Counted from the first letter of the stretch, positions 9,058-18,242 are shown. The stretch: DNA of 64,000 nt from Streptococcus bovimastitidis (GCF_001885095.1 NZ_LZDD01000001.1:124001-188000); one strand, 5' to 3'. Program-made: numbers and translations. Notes: generated from the letters alone by a model not told the origin.

Positions 9058-9465
9058 ATGAAGGAAATAGAGCAAGTTAAAATAAGTTATTCTATTTTTG
9101 TTGAAAAAGATAATGGAACAAAAGTCAATTATTTTTTATTTCCAGAGTTTGAAATTCATGAGAATCTTATTCCGAAACAATCAATTCAAGATTGGCATCA
9201 ACATTCTAATATTGAAGAAGTTATAGTTATTACGAGTGGAGCTATTTGTATTGAAGTAATAAATGAAAAAACTTCGGAAATCAAAACATACAATGCAATT
9301 GATGGCGATGTAATTCGTGTGAGACATTCAATTCATAGGCTAACTAATAAAAGTCAACTAGATGCTAAGTTTATTGTTTTTAGATTTGTCCCAGATGGAT
9401 GTGATAAAAGTTCAATCATAAAAAATGATAAAATTGATTTTGATTGTAAGTATTTGAATGAATAA
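9058..9465 (+). CDS. Cupin-domain protein, unknown function
   Basis: A 135-residue small beta-barrel (cupin) protein. The metal-ligand style motif WHQHSNIEEVIVITSGAI (residues about 46-63) and the second motif GDVIRVRHSIHRLTN (about 85-99) are visible. The ligand and reaction are unknown. Shine-Dalgarno AAGGACAGG precedes ATG 9058. The gene is AT-richer than its neighbours and lies in the accessory patch beside the MITE-like element, so recent acquisition is possible. Confidence 0.75.
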   Translation: MKEIEQVKISYSIFVEKDNGTKVNYFLFPEFEIHENLIPKQSIQDWHQHSNIEEVIVITSGAICIEVINEKTSEIKTYNAIDGDVIRVRHSIHRLTNKSQLDAKFIVFRFVPDGCDKSSIIKNDKIDFDCKYLNE

Positions 9466-9511
9466 AAATGATAATAATCTCAAAATAGGATAAATAAAAA
9501 ATAATCTTTAC

Positions 9512-9544
9512 GAAAAAGGGAGCTGATTACCAGCTTCCTTTTTC
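9512..9544. terminator. Bidirectional terminator between cupin and lipoprotein genes
   Basis: AAAAAGGGAGCTG/CAGCTTCCTTTTT with a short loop; A-run on one side and T-run on the other, so it can serve both convergent genes. Confidence 0.8.
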
Positions 9545-10109
9545 ACTTCTTCACATTCTCTAGCCAGTATTTGTAATTGGATTCTAATCCATTTTTGGTT
9601 GTTCCGTCTGGGGCTGTTTGGCGAATCCAGTCGAGGAATTCTTTTGCTTCATCAGCTTTTAATATCAGAGTTTGATCAACCCTCATTCCTTGATTTAATT
9701 GATAAACCATTCCAAACTCTGTTTTACCATTTGTAGTTGTAGCATAACTACTATGAATATAAAATCCATTTCTGAAAATATGACCATAGGCATCTCTTAG
9801 TGGTTTACCTTCTTGTTCTCCATTAAGTGAGACATATTCAGCAACATAAGGTGGATATTCTTGGTCATCTAAAGAAGAAGTGCTTGTATTAGTTATTGTG
9901 CTTGTTTCAGAATCTATATTTGAAGCACTAGAATTATTATTAGATATCTGATTTGTAGTCTTTTTAGATTCAGATGATTCAGTAGACGACCTTGTTGTTT
10001 GTTCAATATTTTTAGACTTTAAAAATGATGATTTTGCAGCTTCTTGATTATCTGAGCAAGCAACAAGGATAAGGGTAAGTGGAATTAAGCATAAATATTT
10101 AATTTTCAT
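9543..10109 (-). CDS. Putative lipoprotein, paralogue A
   Basis: A 188-residue predicted lipoprotein. The signal peptide ends in the lipobox LVAC (Cys about 18). A long Ser/Thr/Asn-rich linker (about residues 22-90) leads to a small globular C-terminal domain ending FLDWIRQTAPDGTTKNGLES and YKYWLENVKK. I chose ATG 10109 because it gives a proper signal peptide and has AGAAAG upstream; the frame is open a further 15 codons. The C-terminal segment is nearly identical to that of the neighbouring lipoprotein, including 66 identical nucleotides. Function unknown; surface location is inferred from the signal peptide. Confidence 0.75.
   Translation of the reverse strand: MKIKYLCLIPLTLILVACSDNQEAAKSSFLKSKNIEQTTRSSTESSESKKTTNQISNNNSSASNIDSETSTITNTSTSSLDDQEYPPYVAEYVSLNGEQEGKPLRDAYGHIFRNGFYIHSSYATTTNGKTEFGMVYQLNQGMRVDQTLILKADEAKEFLDWIRQTAPDGTTKNGLESNYKYWLENVKK
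9573..9638 (-). repeat. 66-nt identical repeat, copy 1 (lipoprotein A)
   Basis: Identical base for base to 10171-10236. It encodes the shared FLDWIRQTAPDGTTKNGLES segment. Confidence 0.95.
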
Positions 10110-10140
10110 GATAAGTCTTTCTATTAATACATGTTCATTT

Positions 10141-11073
10141 TTACTTTTTAACATTCTCTAGCCAATACTGGTAATTGGATTCTAATCCATTTTTGGTTGT
10201 TCCGTCTGGGGCTGTTTGGCGAATCCAGTCGAGGAAAGCATGGGCTTGGCCATTGGGGAGAACAACGACATCTGTTTCCTTCATATTTGTCATTTGGGAA
10301 ATGTGGGTGTCGGCTGCTTCTGTGTTTTCGATAAAACTGATGTAAAAACCGTCTCTTAGCTTTGTGTCTGATTGCCAAGCACTTGGGAAGACATCCGTTT
10401 GATAGGCTTCAGTACTTGGGTTTGTGGGGCTAGGGTTTTCGGCACTAGGATTTTCTGATTGTGATGCTTGTGTTTTTGCTGGTAACCATGTTAGAGCTGC
10501 TAAGTTCAGTGTTTGGGTATTAGTGATACCAACTTGGCTAAGGTCATTGTCATGGATATTGTATTGCTCATCACTAGCGACAATTTTTGCTTGTCCACCA
10601 TTATCAGGGATTTGATAAACCTTACTTTCAGCCATAGGACTTAAGGAAGACCATTGACTGCTTAGAACTTTACCATCTTCAAAAATAGTGAAGCCTTGTC
10701 TATTGCCCCCGGCGCTAGCGACAATAGATGAGGCTAGTAAAGTGGGCTGTTCGTTAACTAAATAATAGAGGGCTTCAGCGAAATCCGCTTTACCAATAAT
10801 TAATTCATCAATACCGTCATGATTAATATCGCAGAAAGCATGTGATCGTGAGTAATACTGGTTGGGATAGTTGGCAAGGATGTCAGCATATAATTCTTCA
10901 TTTTTCTTTTGGTTTTTAGTTTGTAAAGCATTTTTCTGTTTTGAGCTAGAATTTGTTTTCGTTTTTAGGATTTTGTCTGTTTTATTAGAGCTGTTTGTCG
11001 TGTTTTGAGCAGGTGAAGTACAAGCTATTAGAAGCAAATTTAGGGGTAAGAGGTAAAAGATTTTTCTTTTCAT
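10141..11073 (-). CDS. Putative lipoprotein with Asp-rich DxNxDGxxE motif, paralogue B
   Basis: A 310-residue predicted lipoprotein; the lipobox is LIAC (Cys about 18). After a Lys/Asn/Ser-rich linker comes a domain with CDINHDGIDELIIG (about residues 86-99), resembling a calcium-binding FG-GAP/dockerin-type loop, then a second linker rich in Pro, Asn and Ser (about 200-222), and the C-terminal domain shared with the downstream paralogue (FLDWIRQTAPDGTTKNGLES). ATG 11073 is preferred over 11088 because GGAG lies 9 nt upstream and it places the signal peptide normally. It is 31 nt from paralogue A on the same strand. Function unknown. Confidence 0.75.
   Translation of the reverse strand: MKRKIFYLLPLNLLLIACTSPAQNTTNSSNKTDKILKTKTNSSSKQKNALQTKNQKKNEELYADILANYPNQYYSRSHAFCDINHDGIDELIIGKADFAEALYYLVNEQPTLLASSIVASAGGNRQGFTIFEDGKVLSSQWSSLSPMAESKVYQIPDNGGQAKIVASDEQYNIHDNDLSQVGITNTQTLNLAALTWLPAKTQASQSENPSAENPSPTNPSTEAYQTDVFPSAWQSDTKLRDGFYISFIENTEAADTHISQMTNMKETDVVVLPNGQAHAFLDWIRQTAPDGTTKNGLESNYQYWLENVKK
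10171..10236 (-). repeat. 66-nt identical repeat, copy 2 (lipoprotein B)
   Basis: Identical to 9573-9638, including third codon positions, which points to recent duplication or gene conversion. Confidence 0.95.
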
Positions 11074-11158
11074 TTTGCTAGTCTCCATTCTTACTTTTAT
11101 TATAGCACTCCAACAGGATTTACACTTTGAAAGATTGGCGAATTTCAGTTTTAGTCTT

Positions 11159-11190
11159 AAAAAAATCAGACCCTATTAAGGATCTGATAT
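11159..11190 (-). terminator. pyrD terminator
   Basis: On the minus strand ATCAGATCC/GGGTCTGAT with a 6-nt loop followed by a T-run. It directly follows the pyrD stop. Confidence 0.8.
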
Positions 11191-11204
11191 GATTGTCTTT
11201 TGTC

Positions 11205-12140
11205 TTAGTCTAAATACTGTAATTTCCCGCGGAAGTCTTCAAGGCTTTCGTACCCTTTTTCGCTCATGATAGCTTTTAATTCTTCAGTGATGCGCGTGAA
11301 GATTTCTGGTCCTTCTTCTTGTAAAGCTGTGCCGATTTGGACCATGCTTGCTCCACAGAGGATATGCTCAAAGGCATCTCGTCCTGACTTAACTCCACCT
11401 GTTCCAATAATTTGGATGGAAGGGTTGAGGCGTTGATAGAAAGCGTGGACGTTGGCTAGTGCTGTTGGCTTGATGTAATTACCACCGATACCACCAAATC
11501 CATTTTTAGGTTTGATGATAACAGTCTCCTCATTGATAACCAGTCCATTACCGATTGAGTTAATCGAATTGACGAAGGCAAGTGGGAATTTGTTAAAGAC
11601 AGCGGCCGCTTGATCGAAATGAACGATATCAAAATAAGGGGGTAACTTAACACCGAGTGGTTTTGTGTAGTATGCAAAAATTTCTGTTAATAGATTTTCG
11701 GTTGTTTCAAAGTCATAGGCAATTTGTGGTTTTCCTGGAACGTTAGGGCATGATAAATTCAGTTCGACAAGTCCTTGATAAGCTGAAGCTTCAAGAGTTT
11801 TAAGGATGGTATGGGTATCTGCTGGTGAAAGACCGACAACTGAAATGAAGTGATTTTTTGAATTTGGCTCTTTTTCTAAGTCAAGAACAAAATCTAAGTA
11901 GTAATCGTAGCCCATATTTGGTAGTCCCATGGAATTAATGGATCCAAGAGTAGTTGGTGCGTAGCGTGGTTCGGGATTACCCTGACGGGCTTCCAAGGTT
12001 CCGGTTTTGGTTACGAATGAACCGGCAGCAGATGCCTCAATCTCTAATAATTCTTCCTTGGTCATACAATAAACACCGGCAGCGTTCATTAGGCAGTTGT
12101 CAAAGTTAAAACCAGCAATTTGCGTAGCAGTAGATACCAT
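11205..12140 (-). CDS. pyrD: Dihydroorotate dehydrogenase A (class 1A, fumarate)
   Basis: A 311-residue class 1A dihydroorotate dehydrogenase, a cytosolic FMN enzyme that oxidises dihydroorotate with fumarate in pyrimidine synthesis. The catalytic cysteine is in [14 protein letters not shown] (about residue 131); NSINSIGNG and [20 protein letters not shown] form the substrate and FMN phosphate sites. Class 1A is typical of streptococci and lactococci. Shine-Dalgarno GGAGG precedes ATG at 12140. It is a single-gene unit with its own promoter and terminator, separate from the other pyr genes. Confidence 0.96.
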   Translation of the reverse strand: MVSTATQIAGFNFDNCLMNAAGVYCMTKEELLEIEASAAGSFVTKTGTLEARQGNPEPRYAPTTLGSINSMGLPNMGYDYYLDFVLDLEKEPNSKNHFISVVGLSPADTHTILKTLEASAYQGLVELNLSCPNVPGKPQIAYDFETTENLLTEIFAYYTKPLGVKLPPYFDIVHFDQAAAVFNKFPLAFVNSINSIGNGLVINEETVIIKPKNGFGGIGGNYIKPTALANVHAFYQRLNPSIQIIGTGGVKSGRDAFEHILCGASMVQIGTALQEEGPEIFTRITEELKAIMSEKGYESLEDFRGKLQYLD

Positions 12141-12172
12141 GATTTCCTCCAGAATTTAGACAAATTTTTTCT

Positions 12173-12201
12173 ATTCTATCACTTGGGCATAAGCTTGGCA
12201 A
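12173..12201 (-). promoter_or_regulatory. pyrD promoter
   Basis: On the minus strand TTGCCA, 17-nt spacer, TAGAAT. No attenuator of the PyrR type is visible in the short leader. Confidence 0.75.
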
Positions 12202-12376
12202 GAAAAATTAAAAAAATTTCGAAAAGTCAACTAAATTCCCGAACAATGAAACACTTTCATTTGTTTTACATTCTCTTTTCAATTTTATCTGTTATGGACT
12301 AGCTTTTTTAGTCTAATTTTTGTAAAATAGTAACTGTAAAAAGGTGTAAAACCTTAAATAAAAGGAGAATTAACTA

Positions 12377-13072
12377 ATGGTTAAATTGGTTTTCGCTCGC
12401 CACGGTGAGTCAGAATGGAATAAAGCTAACCTTTTCACTGGTTGGGCTGATGTTGATCTTTCAGAAAAAGGAACTCAACAAGCTATTGATGCAGGTAAAT
12501 TGATTAAAGAAGCTGGTATCGAATTTGATCTTGCTTTCACATCAGTTCTTAAACGTGCTATCAAAACAACTAACCTTGCTCTTGAATATTCAGACCAATT
12601 GTGGGTACCAACTGAAAAATCATGGCGTTTAAACGAACGTCACTATGGTGGTTTGACTGGTAAAAACAAAGCTGAAGCAGCAGAACAATTTGGTGATGAA
12701 CAAGTTCACATCTGGCGTCGTTCATACGATGTATTGCCTCCAGACATGGCTAAAGATGACGAGCATTCTGCTCATACAGACCGTCGTTACGCACATTTAG
12801 ATAACTCAGTTATTCCAGATGCTGAAAACTTAAAAGTAACCTTAGAACGTGCCTTACCTTTCTGGGAAGACAAAATTGCGCCAGCTTTAGTTGACGGCAA
12901 AAATGTTTTCATCGGAGCACATGGTAACTCAATCCGCGCTCTTGTTAAACACATCAAACGCTTAAACGATGACGAAATTATGGATGTTGAAATCCCTAAC
13001 TTCCCACCACTTGTTTTCGAATTTGACGAAAAATTAAATGTTACTGCTGAGTACTACTTAGGCAAAGACTAA
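12377..13072 (+). CDS. gpmA: 2,3-bisphosphoglycerate-dependent phosphoglycerate mutase
   Basis: A 231-residue dPGM of the histidine phosphatase family, interconverting 3- and 2-phosphoglycerate in glycolysis. The catalytic motif is ARHGESEWN (His about 9) near the N-terminus, and [11 protein letters not shown] carries the second histidine. Codon use is strongly biased, in keeping with high expression. Shine-Dalgarno AAAGGAG precedes ATG 12377; a possible -10 TAAAAT is at 12323-12328 but I see no good -35. A strong terminator follows. Confidence 0.97.
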   Translation: MVKLVFARHGESEWNKANLFTGWADVDLSEKGTQQAIDAGKLIKEAGIEFDLAFTSVLKRAIKTTNLALEYSDQLWVPTEKSWRLNERHYGGLTGKNKAEAAEQFGDEQVHIWRRSYDVLPPDMAKDDEHSAHTDRRYAHLDNSVIPDAENLKVTLERALPFWEDKIAPALVDGKNVFIGAHGNSIRALVKHIKRLNDDEIMDVEIPNFPPLVFEFDEKLNVTAEYYLGKD

Positions 13073-13078
13073 TATGAG

Positions 13079-13103
13079 AGGCCCTCACTTGAGGGCTTTT
13101 TTT
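13079..13103 (+). terminator. gpmA terminator
   Basis: GCCCTC/GAGGGC with a 4-nt loop and a T-run. Confidence 0.9.
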
Positions 13104-13297
13104 GTGACATTGAGCTTGCTCTAAAATCTTACCTTGATTCTATTTTAGGGAATCCCAAAGGATCACAGCTGACTTGACAATAAAAAGAGAAAATGAATGG
13201 AACTACTCTTTTGAGGGCTCCGTGATTGCTTAAAGCATAGTCCAGAAAAGGAAAATGTGGTAAGATAGAATGCAAGAAAGCAGTGAAAGGGTATGAG

Positions 13298-13816
13298 ATG
13301 AAAGCAGAGCAAAGAAGACAAGAAGTTTTGGCTATTCTTGAGGATCAAGAGGAGCCAATTTCAGCTAGTCAATTAGCTAAGACAATGCAGGTCAGTCGTC
13401 AAGTTATTGTGGGCGATGTGGCTTTATTGAGGGCGTCGCAGAATGATATTATCTCAACGCCTAAAGGCTATTTAATGCGCAAATCGCTTTATTCAAATGC
13501 CTTTACGGCCCGCTTAGTTTGCCAACACACTGAGGCGCAAACTTTTGAAGAGCTGTCCATTATTGTAGCTAATGGGGGAATTGTTTCGACGGTAGAAGTG
13601 GAACATCCCATTTATGGCATGTTAACAGCCCCTCTTAATATCAGAAGTCAGGAAGACATTGTCGACTTTATCAAAAAAGTTAAGAAGTCACAGGCGGAAT
13701 TATTATCTTCATTGACTAACGGCCTTCACAGTCACTTGATTTCCTGTAAAGACCAGGCTAGTTTTGAAAAGATAAAAAAAGACTTATTAGAAGCGGGAAT
13801 TCTCTATCAAAATTAA
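13298..13816 (+). CDS. niaR: Niacin-responsive repressor NiaR
   Basis: A 172-residue regulator with an N-terminal HTH_11 domain (about residues 4-60, SASQLAKTMQVSRQVIVGDV) and a C-terminal 3H domain. Its histidines appear in CQHTEAQTFEEL, VEHPIYGM and NGLHSHLI, matching the metal/niacin-binding 3H family (NiaR, formerly YrxA). The gene for the niacin transporter NiaX follows, and the operator-like palindrome lies between them. I use ATG 13298, which follows GAAAGGG by 7 nt; a GTG at 13283 is also in frame. An extended -10 TGGTAAGAT is at 13258-13266. Confidence 0.92.
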   Translation: MKAEQRRQEVLAILEDQEEPISASQLAKTMQVSRQVIVGDVALLRASQNDIISTPKGYLMRKSLYSNAFTARLVCQHTEAQTFEELSIIVANGGIVSTVEVEHPIYGMLTAPLNIRSQEDIVDFIKKVKKSQAELLSSLTNGLHSHLISCKDQASFEKIKKDLLEAGILYQN

Positions 13817-13860
13817 AACATTACAGGTGTCTTGACACCTGTAATGTTTTTGGTTATAAT
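13815..13860 (+). promoter_or_regulatory. NiaR operator, niaR terminator and niaX promoter combined
   Basis: A perfect inverted repeat AAAACATTACAGGTGT (13815-13830) and its complement (13835-13850) with loop CTTG, followed by a T-tract, looks like the niaR terminator. Its core ACAGGTGTCTTGACACCTGT matches my recollection of NiaR operators. The same bases supply a consensus -35, TTGACA (13832-13837), which with a 17-nt spacer and TATAAT (13855-13860) forms the niaX promoter. NiaR bound here would occlude the -35. Confidence 0.88.
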
Positions 13861-13886
13861 GTCATTTATATAAAAAGGAGATTATA

Positions 13887-14429
13887 ATGACAAAAAAACC
13901 AACTCAAACCATTGCCTATGCTTCAATTTTGGTTGCATTTGGTATCTTGATTCCGATGATTATGCCTATTAAGATTATCATTGGACCAGCTTCATTTACT
14001 TTGGCTAGTCACTTGCCTTTATTCTTAGCCACATTTATTTCGCTTCCAGTTGCTATTTTTGTGGCTTTAGGAACAACTTTGGGTTTCTTTTTAGCAGGCT
14101 TTCCAATTGTGATCGTGATGCGGGCTTTTTCCCATTTAGCTTTTGCGGGGATAGCAGCAGCCTTTATCAAAAAGCGTCCTGAAATCTTACAAAATCCCTT
14201 ACAATTAGTACCTTTTGCCCTGATTATCAATCTGATTCATGCCTTGGCTGAATTTTTAGTTGTTTTACTGATGACTAGAACAGCCCATACTGAAATGTCT
14301 TACATTTGGTCTATTCTTGGACTTGTCGGCTTAGGAACCTTAATTCATGGCATGGTCGACTTTTTCTTAGCTTCGTGGTTATGGGTGACCTTAACCAAAA
14401 AGTTAGGCTTAAAAATTGCCACCAATTAA
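13887..14429 (+). CDS. niaX: Niacin ECF transporter S component NiaX
   Basis: A 180-residue, highly hydrophobic protein with about six membrane segments, the size and pattern of an ECF substrate-binding subunit. Its position after niaR and the NiaR-type operator identifies it as NiaX, which binds niacin and works with the shared EcfA/EcfA'/EcfT module encoded elsewhere. Shine-Dalgarno AAGGAG precedes ATG 13887; a strong terminator follows. Confidence 0.92.
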   Translation: MTKKPTQTIAYASILVAFGILIPMIMPIKIIIGPASFTLASHLPLFLATFISLPVAIFVALGTTLGFFLAGFPIVIVMRAFSHLAFAGIAAAFIKKRPEILQNPLQLVPFALIINLIHALAEFLVVLLMTRTAHTEMSYIWSILGLVGLGTLIHGMVDFFLASWLWVTLTKKLGLKIATN

Positions 14430-14433
14430 TAGG

Positions 14434-14465
14434 ATGCAAGCCCTGGAAAGGGCTTGCATTTTTTT
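14434..14465 (+). terminator. niaX terminator
   Basis: ATGCAAGCCCT/AGGGCTTGCAT, 11-bp stem with a GGAA loop and T-run. Confidence 0.9.
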
Positions 14466-14481
14466 AAGAAATTGGTATACT
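14454..14481 (+). promoter_or_regulatory. Promoter of the formate/nitrite channel gene
   Basis: TTGCAT (inside the niaX terminator), 16-nt spacer, TATACT with extended TG at 14473-14474. Confidence 0.6.
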
Positions 14482-14533
14482 TATACAGTATTGTGAAATC
14501 TATAACAAAAATTGAGGTAATATTGAGGTAATT

Positions 14534-15304
14534 ATGAAAAGTCCTGAAGAAATATTAAACGCGACGATTGCAATTGGTCATCATAAAATTGAGAAATCTT
14601 TCTTAGCTAAAGCTATCTTAGGATTTATAGGTGGCGCAATGATTAGTCTAGGCTATCTCCTTTATGTCCGGATTGCTGCTAGCGGTTTAGAAACTTTCGG
14701 TGCCTTCTCAAGTATTTTAGGAGCCTGCGCTTTTCCAATCGGTTTAATCATTATTCTGATGGCGGGTGGTGAATTAATTACCGGTAATATGATGGCTGTT
14801 TCAGCGACTTTCTTTGCTAAAAAAATTTCTTTGAAAGACTTACTGTTAAATTGGGTAACTATTACCATCTTCAATATCATAGGTGCTTTCTTTGTAGCCT
14901 TTGTTTTTGGTCATTTCTTAGGTCTGACGTCATCAGGTATTTTTAAAGAAGAAGTGCTTCATGTTGCTCAGGCTAAAATTGCGGCTAGTCCCCTTCAAGC
15001 TTTTGTTTCAGGTATTGGCTGTAACTGGTTTGTCGGTTTAGCCTTGTGGCTTAACTATGGGGCTGGTGATGCTAGTGGTAAAGTTTTAGGCATCTGGTTC
15101 CCAGTTATGACTTTCGTAGCTTTGGGCTTCCAGCACAGTGTGGCCAATGCCTTTGTTATTCCAGCTGCCATTTTTGAAGGTGGAGCCAACTGGTTACAAT
15201 TCATTCAAAATTTCACCTTTGTTTATGCTGGAAATATTATTGGTGGAGCTGTTTTTGTTAGTCTCTTTTACTACCTAGCTTTTCATCATCCTGAGCATGA
15301 TTAG
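14534..15304 (+). CDS. Formate/nitrite transporter family channel
   Basis: A 256-residue FNT-family protein with six membrane spans. Family motifs are GGELITGNMMAVSATFF (about residues 77-93) and the second half GIGCNWFVGLALWLNYGA and FQHSVANAFVIPAAIF. Streptococci produce formate through pyruvate formate-lyase, so formate export is the likely role, though nitrite or other small anions are possible. Two copies of TTGAGGTAAT lie just upstream of the ATG; the second supplies the Shine-Dalgarno GAGGT. Confidence 0.88.
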   Translation: MKSPEEILNATIAIGHHKIEKSFLAKAILGFIGGAMISLGYLLYVRIAASGLETFGAFSSILGACAFPIGLIIILMAGGELITGNMMAVSATFFAKKISLKDLLLNWVTITIFNIIGAFFVAFVFGHFLGLTSSGIFKEEVLHVAQAKIAASPLQAFVSGIGCNWFVGLALWLNYGAGDASGKVLGIWFPVMTFVALGFQHSVANAFVIPAAIFEGGANWLQFIQNFTFVYAGNIIGGAVFVSLFYYLAFHHPEHD

Positions 15305-15319
15305 GATACATAAAATTTT

Positions 15320-15350
15320 AAGATCGAGAAATGATTCTCGGTCTTATTTT
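15320..15350 (+). terminator. Terminator after the formate/nitrite channel gene
   Basis: AAGATCGAGAA/TTCTCGGTCTT (one G-T pair), loop ATGA, then T-rich sequence. The only upstream ATG of the PBP2B frame lies in this loop. Confidence 0.8.
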
Positions 15351-17469
15351 TGTAAAATATGATAAAATAGTAGGCGACGTTTCAAAAGGAGGTAGTGTCA
15401 TCAAAAAAGAAGTTTCATCATCGATTATTGTTAAAAAGAAGGCAAGTATACCTCGAAGAATCAACTTATTATTTTTAATTATTGTTATATTATTTGTTGC
15501 TTTAGTCTTACGACTATCGCAAATGCAGATAGAAGATAAAGCATTTTACGATGCTAAATTAAAGGCTTCAACTATTTACCGTGTTAAAACATCCAAACCT
15601 AGGGGAATGATTTTTGACCAAAAAGGCAAGCTCCTGGTCGACAATGATGTCAAGGATGCGATTGCTTTTACTCGAAGTCCGGCGGTTTCCGCATCAGATT
15701 TAAAGAAATTAGCTCATGATTTACAAACCTATGTCCCTTTTATAGATACCAAGGTAACTGAAAGAGCTAAGATTGATTATTATTTGGCAGATCCAGATGT
15801 TTACGCCAAGGTGGTTGAAAAACTCCCTAAAGCCAAAAAAGCCGATCACTTTGGTAATAGTTTAACGGAAGGTCGGATTTATCAAAATGCAGTGGCTGCG
15901 GTTAAGAAGATGGAATTAAATTATTCTCCAGAGGAAGAAAAAATTATTTCCATTTTTGATCAAATGAATGCGGCAGCTAATTTCTATACTGTTAATTTAC
16001 GCACTGGCGATTTAACAGAAGAAGAGATGGCTATGCTGGTAGCCGATAAAGCCAAGCTTCCAGGAATCTCTCTAACAAAAGATTGGAATCGGGTTGCAAA
16101 GGATGCTAGTCTGACTTCAATCATTGGTAAGGTTTCTAGTCCCGAGGCTGGTCTTCCCCAAGAAGATGCGGCGGATTATTTGAAAAAGGGCTATGCGCTC
16201 AATGACCGTGTGGGAACTTCTTATTTAGAGAAACAATATGAAGCCGAATTGCAGGGGCAAAGGGAAATTCGTGAGATAAAAACCAATCGCAATGGTAAGA
16301 TTGTTTCAAATAAGGTGACGCATAAGGGTGAAAACGGGAAAAATCTTAAATTAACCATTTCAACTGATTTTCAAGATGGGGTTGATAAGATTGTCAAAAA
16401 ATATTTCAGTTCAGAAGTTAGCAATGGCAATGGCCGTTACTCTGAGGGTGCCTATGCAGTAGCCATGAATCCTAAGACTGGTGCCATTTTGGCCATGTCT
16501 GGTTTGGAACGTGATCCTGAATCTGGTAAAATGGAAAAGAACGCTCTAGGTACCATTACCAATGTCTTTACGCCAGGTTCCGTTGTTAAGGGTGCGACTC
16601 TGGCAGCCGGCTGGCAGTCGGGTGTTATTGCTGGCGACCAGATTCTGACAGACCAACCTATCCAGTTTGGTAATTCTAAGCCCATTAATTCTTGGTTTAC
16701 GGCCGGTCAACAAAACATTTCAGCTATTCAAGCTTTGGAATATTCGTCAAATACTTATATGGTCCAAATTGCCCTCAAAATGATGGGGCAAGATTACCAT
16801 GTCGGTATGGCCTTGACGACTGATGGCATGAAGAAGGCTATGGAAGCTTTACGTGCTACCTATGCTAGCTTTGGCCTGGGAGCCCCAACTGGTATTGATT
16901 TACCGGGTGAGTCAACAGGTTACCTTGCCAAAGACTACACAGTTTCTAATGTCGTTACCGAAGCCTTTGGGCAGTTCGATAACTATACTGCAATGCAATT
17001 AGCCCAATATGTGTCAACCATTGCTAATGGAGGCAAACGCCTTGCGCCTCATTTGGTGGAAGGTGTCTATAAAAATGATGGCGGCAAGGGTCTTGGTCAA
17101 TTAGAGAGCAACTTACCTGCAAAAGAATTGAATCAAGTCGCTTTGACACCCGAACAGCTGGCCATTATTCAACAAGGTTTTTATCAAGTAGTTAATAGTG
17201 GCAGCGCCTATGCGACAGGTAAAGATTTGGCCGGTTCGGCGGTCACAATTAGCGGAAAAACTGGAACAGCTGAGACCTACTACAAAGATAAGGACGGTAA
17301 TGTCCAAGCAACCTTTAACTTAAATGTGGTTGCTTATGGACCTAGTCCAGATCCGCAGATTGCTGTAGCAGTTCTTTACCCTCATTCAAGTGATGCCTTA
17401 GCAAAAGCCCATCAACATATGGCAAGAGATATTATTAATTTGTACCTATCTCAAGAAGCAGGTCAATAA
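15331..17469 (+). CDS. pbp2B: Penicillin-binding protein 2B (transpeptidase)
   Basis: A class B PBP that cross-links septal and peripheral peptidoglycan. It has an N-terminal membrane anchor ([17 protein letters not shown]), a dimerisation domain, and a transpeptidase domain with SVVK (active serine), SSNTYMV and the KTGTA motif. Overall it resembles pneumococcal PBP2B closely. The coordinates run from the only canonical start in frame, ATG 15331, but that ATG is in the loop of the preceding terminator. A perfect Shine-Dalgarno AAGGAGG (15386-15392) instead points to initiation at ATC 15400, giving about 689 residues. recR follows 10 nt downstream. Confidence 0.9.
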   Translation: MILGLIFVKYDKIVGDVSKGGSVIKKEVSSSIIVKKKASIPRRINLLFLIIVILFVALVLRLSQMQIEDKAFYDAKLKASTIYRVKTSKPRGMIFDQKGKLLVDNDVKDAIAFTRSPAVSASDLKKLAHDLQTYVPFIDTKVTERAKIDYYLADPDVYAKVVEKLPKAKKADHFGNSLTEGRIYQNAVAAVKKMELNYSPEEEKIISIFDQMNAAANFYTVNLRTGDLTEEEMAMLVADKAKLPGISLTKDWNRVAKDASLTSIIGKVSSPEAGLPQEDAADYLKKGYALNDRVGTSYLEKQYEAELQGQREIREIKTNRNGKIVSNKVTHKGENGKNLKLTISTDFQDGVDKIVKKYFSSEVSNGNGRYSEGAYAVAMNPKTGAILAMSGLERDPESGKMEKNALGTITNVFTPGSVVKGATLAAGWQSGVIAGDQILTDQPIQFGNSKPINSWFTAGQQNISAIQALEYSSNTYMVQIALKMMGQDYHVGMALTTDGMKKAMEALRATYASFGLGAPTGIDLPGESTGYLAKDYTVSNVVTEAFGQFDNYTAMQLAQYVSTIANGGKRLAPHLVEGVYKNDGGKGLGQLESNLPAKELNQVALTPEQLAIIQQGFYQVVNSGSAYATGKDLAGSAVTISGKTGTAETYYKDKDGNVQATFNLNVVAYGPSPDPQIAVAVLYPHSSDALAKAHQHMARDIINLYLSQEAGQ
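15358..15363 (+). promoter_or_regulatory. Possible -10 of the PBP2B promoter
   Basis: TATGAT with a weak -35 (TTCTCG, 15335-15340) 17 nt upstream inside the terminator. If used, the transcript starts near 15370, downstream of the ATG at 15331. Confidence 0.35.
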
Positions 17470-17479
17470 AGGAGAAGAC

Positions 17480-18076
17480 GTGTTATACCCTACACCGATT
17501 GCAAAATTAATAGAATCCTATTCTAAATTACCTGGTATTGGTGTGAAAACAGCTACACGATTAGCTTTTTACACCATCGGGATGAATGACGATGACGTTA
17601 ATGACTTTGCTAAAAATCTATTAGCGGCAAAGCGAGAATTAAGTTATTGTTCGATTTGTGGTAATCTTACAGACGAAGACCCTTGTTCGATTTGTCAGGA
17701 TCCTAACCGCGATAAGAGTAAAATTTTAGTCGTAGAAGATGCTAAAGATGTATCAGCCATGGAAAAAATTCAGGAATATCACGGATTTTATCATGTCTTA
17801 CATGGCTTAATTTCGCCAATGAATGGAGTTGGTCCTGATGATATCAACTTGAAAAGCCTCATTACGCGTCTTATGGATAGTGAAGTTAATGAAGTCATTA
17901 TTGCCACCAACGCCACTGCTGATGGTGAAGCAACTTCAATGTATATATCCAGAGTCCTAAAACCAGCAGGAATTAAAGTAACCCGCTTAGCTAGAGGACT
18001 AGCTGTAGGTTCAGATATCGAATATGCTGACGAAGTAACACTATTAAGAGCCATCGAAAATCGAACGGAATTGTAA
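17480..18076 (+). CDS. recR: Recombination mediator RecR
   Basis: A 198-residue RecR with a helix-hairpin-helix ([14 protein letters not shown], about residues 15-28), a C4 zinc finger ([16 protein letters not shown], about 57-72) and a Toprim domain ([14 protein letters not shown]). It loads RecA with RecO and RecF at gaps. It starts at GTG 17480, after GGAG. The pbp2B-recR-ddl-murF order is typical of streptococci. Confidence 0.96.
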   Translation: MLYPTPIAKLIESYSKLPGIGVKTATRLAFYTIGMNDDDVNDFAKNLLAAKRELSYCSICGNLTDEDPCSICQDPNRDKSKILVVEDAKDVSAMEKIQEYHGFYHVLHGLISPMNGVGPDDINLKSLITRLMDSEVNEVIIATNATADGEATSMYISRVLKPAGIKVTRLARGLAVGSDIEYADEVTLLRAIENRTEL

Positions 18077-18077
18077 G

Positions 18078-18164
18078 AAGAAGTTGGAATGTCTTATTGC
18101 CCAGAAAACTTCGATTAAATCTAAGAAAATGTGGAGAGAAGATAAGCAGTCCAACTTCTTTTAT
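18078..18164 (+). terminator. Long-loop inverted repeat after recR
   Basis: AAGAAGTTGGA (18078-18088) and its exact complement (18150-18160) are separated by 61 nt and followed by T-rich sequence. It may be a terminator with an unusually large loop. Confidence 0.5.
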
Positions 18165-18180
18165 TATTTCAGATTTGATT

Positions 18181-18209
18181 TTGAAAAGCTTTACAATTTT
18201 TGTTATAAT
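18181..18209 (+). promoter_or_regulatory. ddl promoter
   Basis: TTGAAA, 17-nt spacer, TATAAT, with extended TG at 18201-18202. Confidence 0.8.
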
Positions 18210-18242
18210 TAATAGAAATTTAGTTCAGATAGGAAAAAAGAA

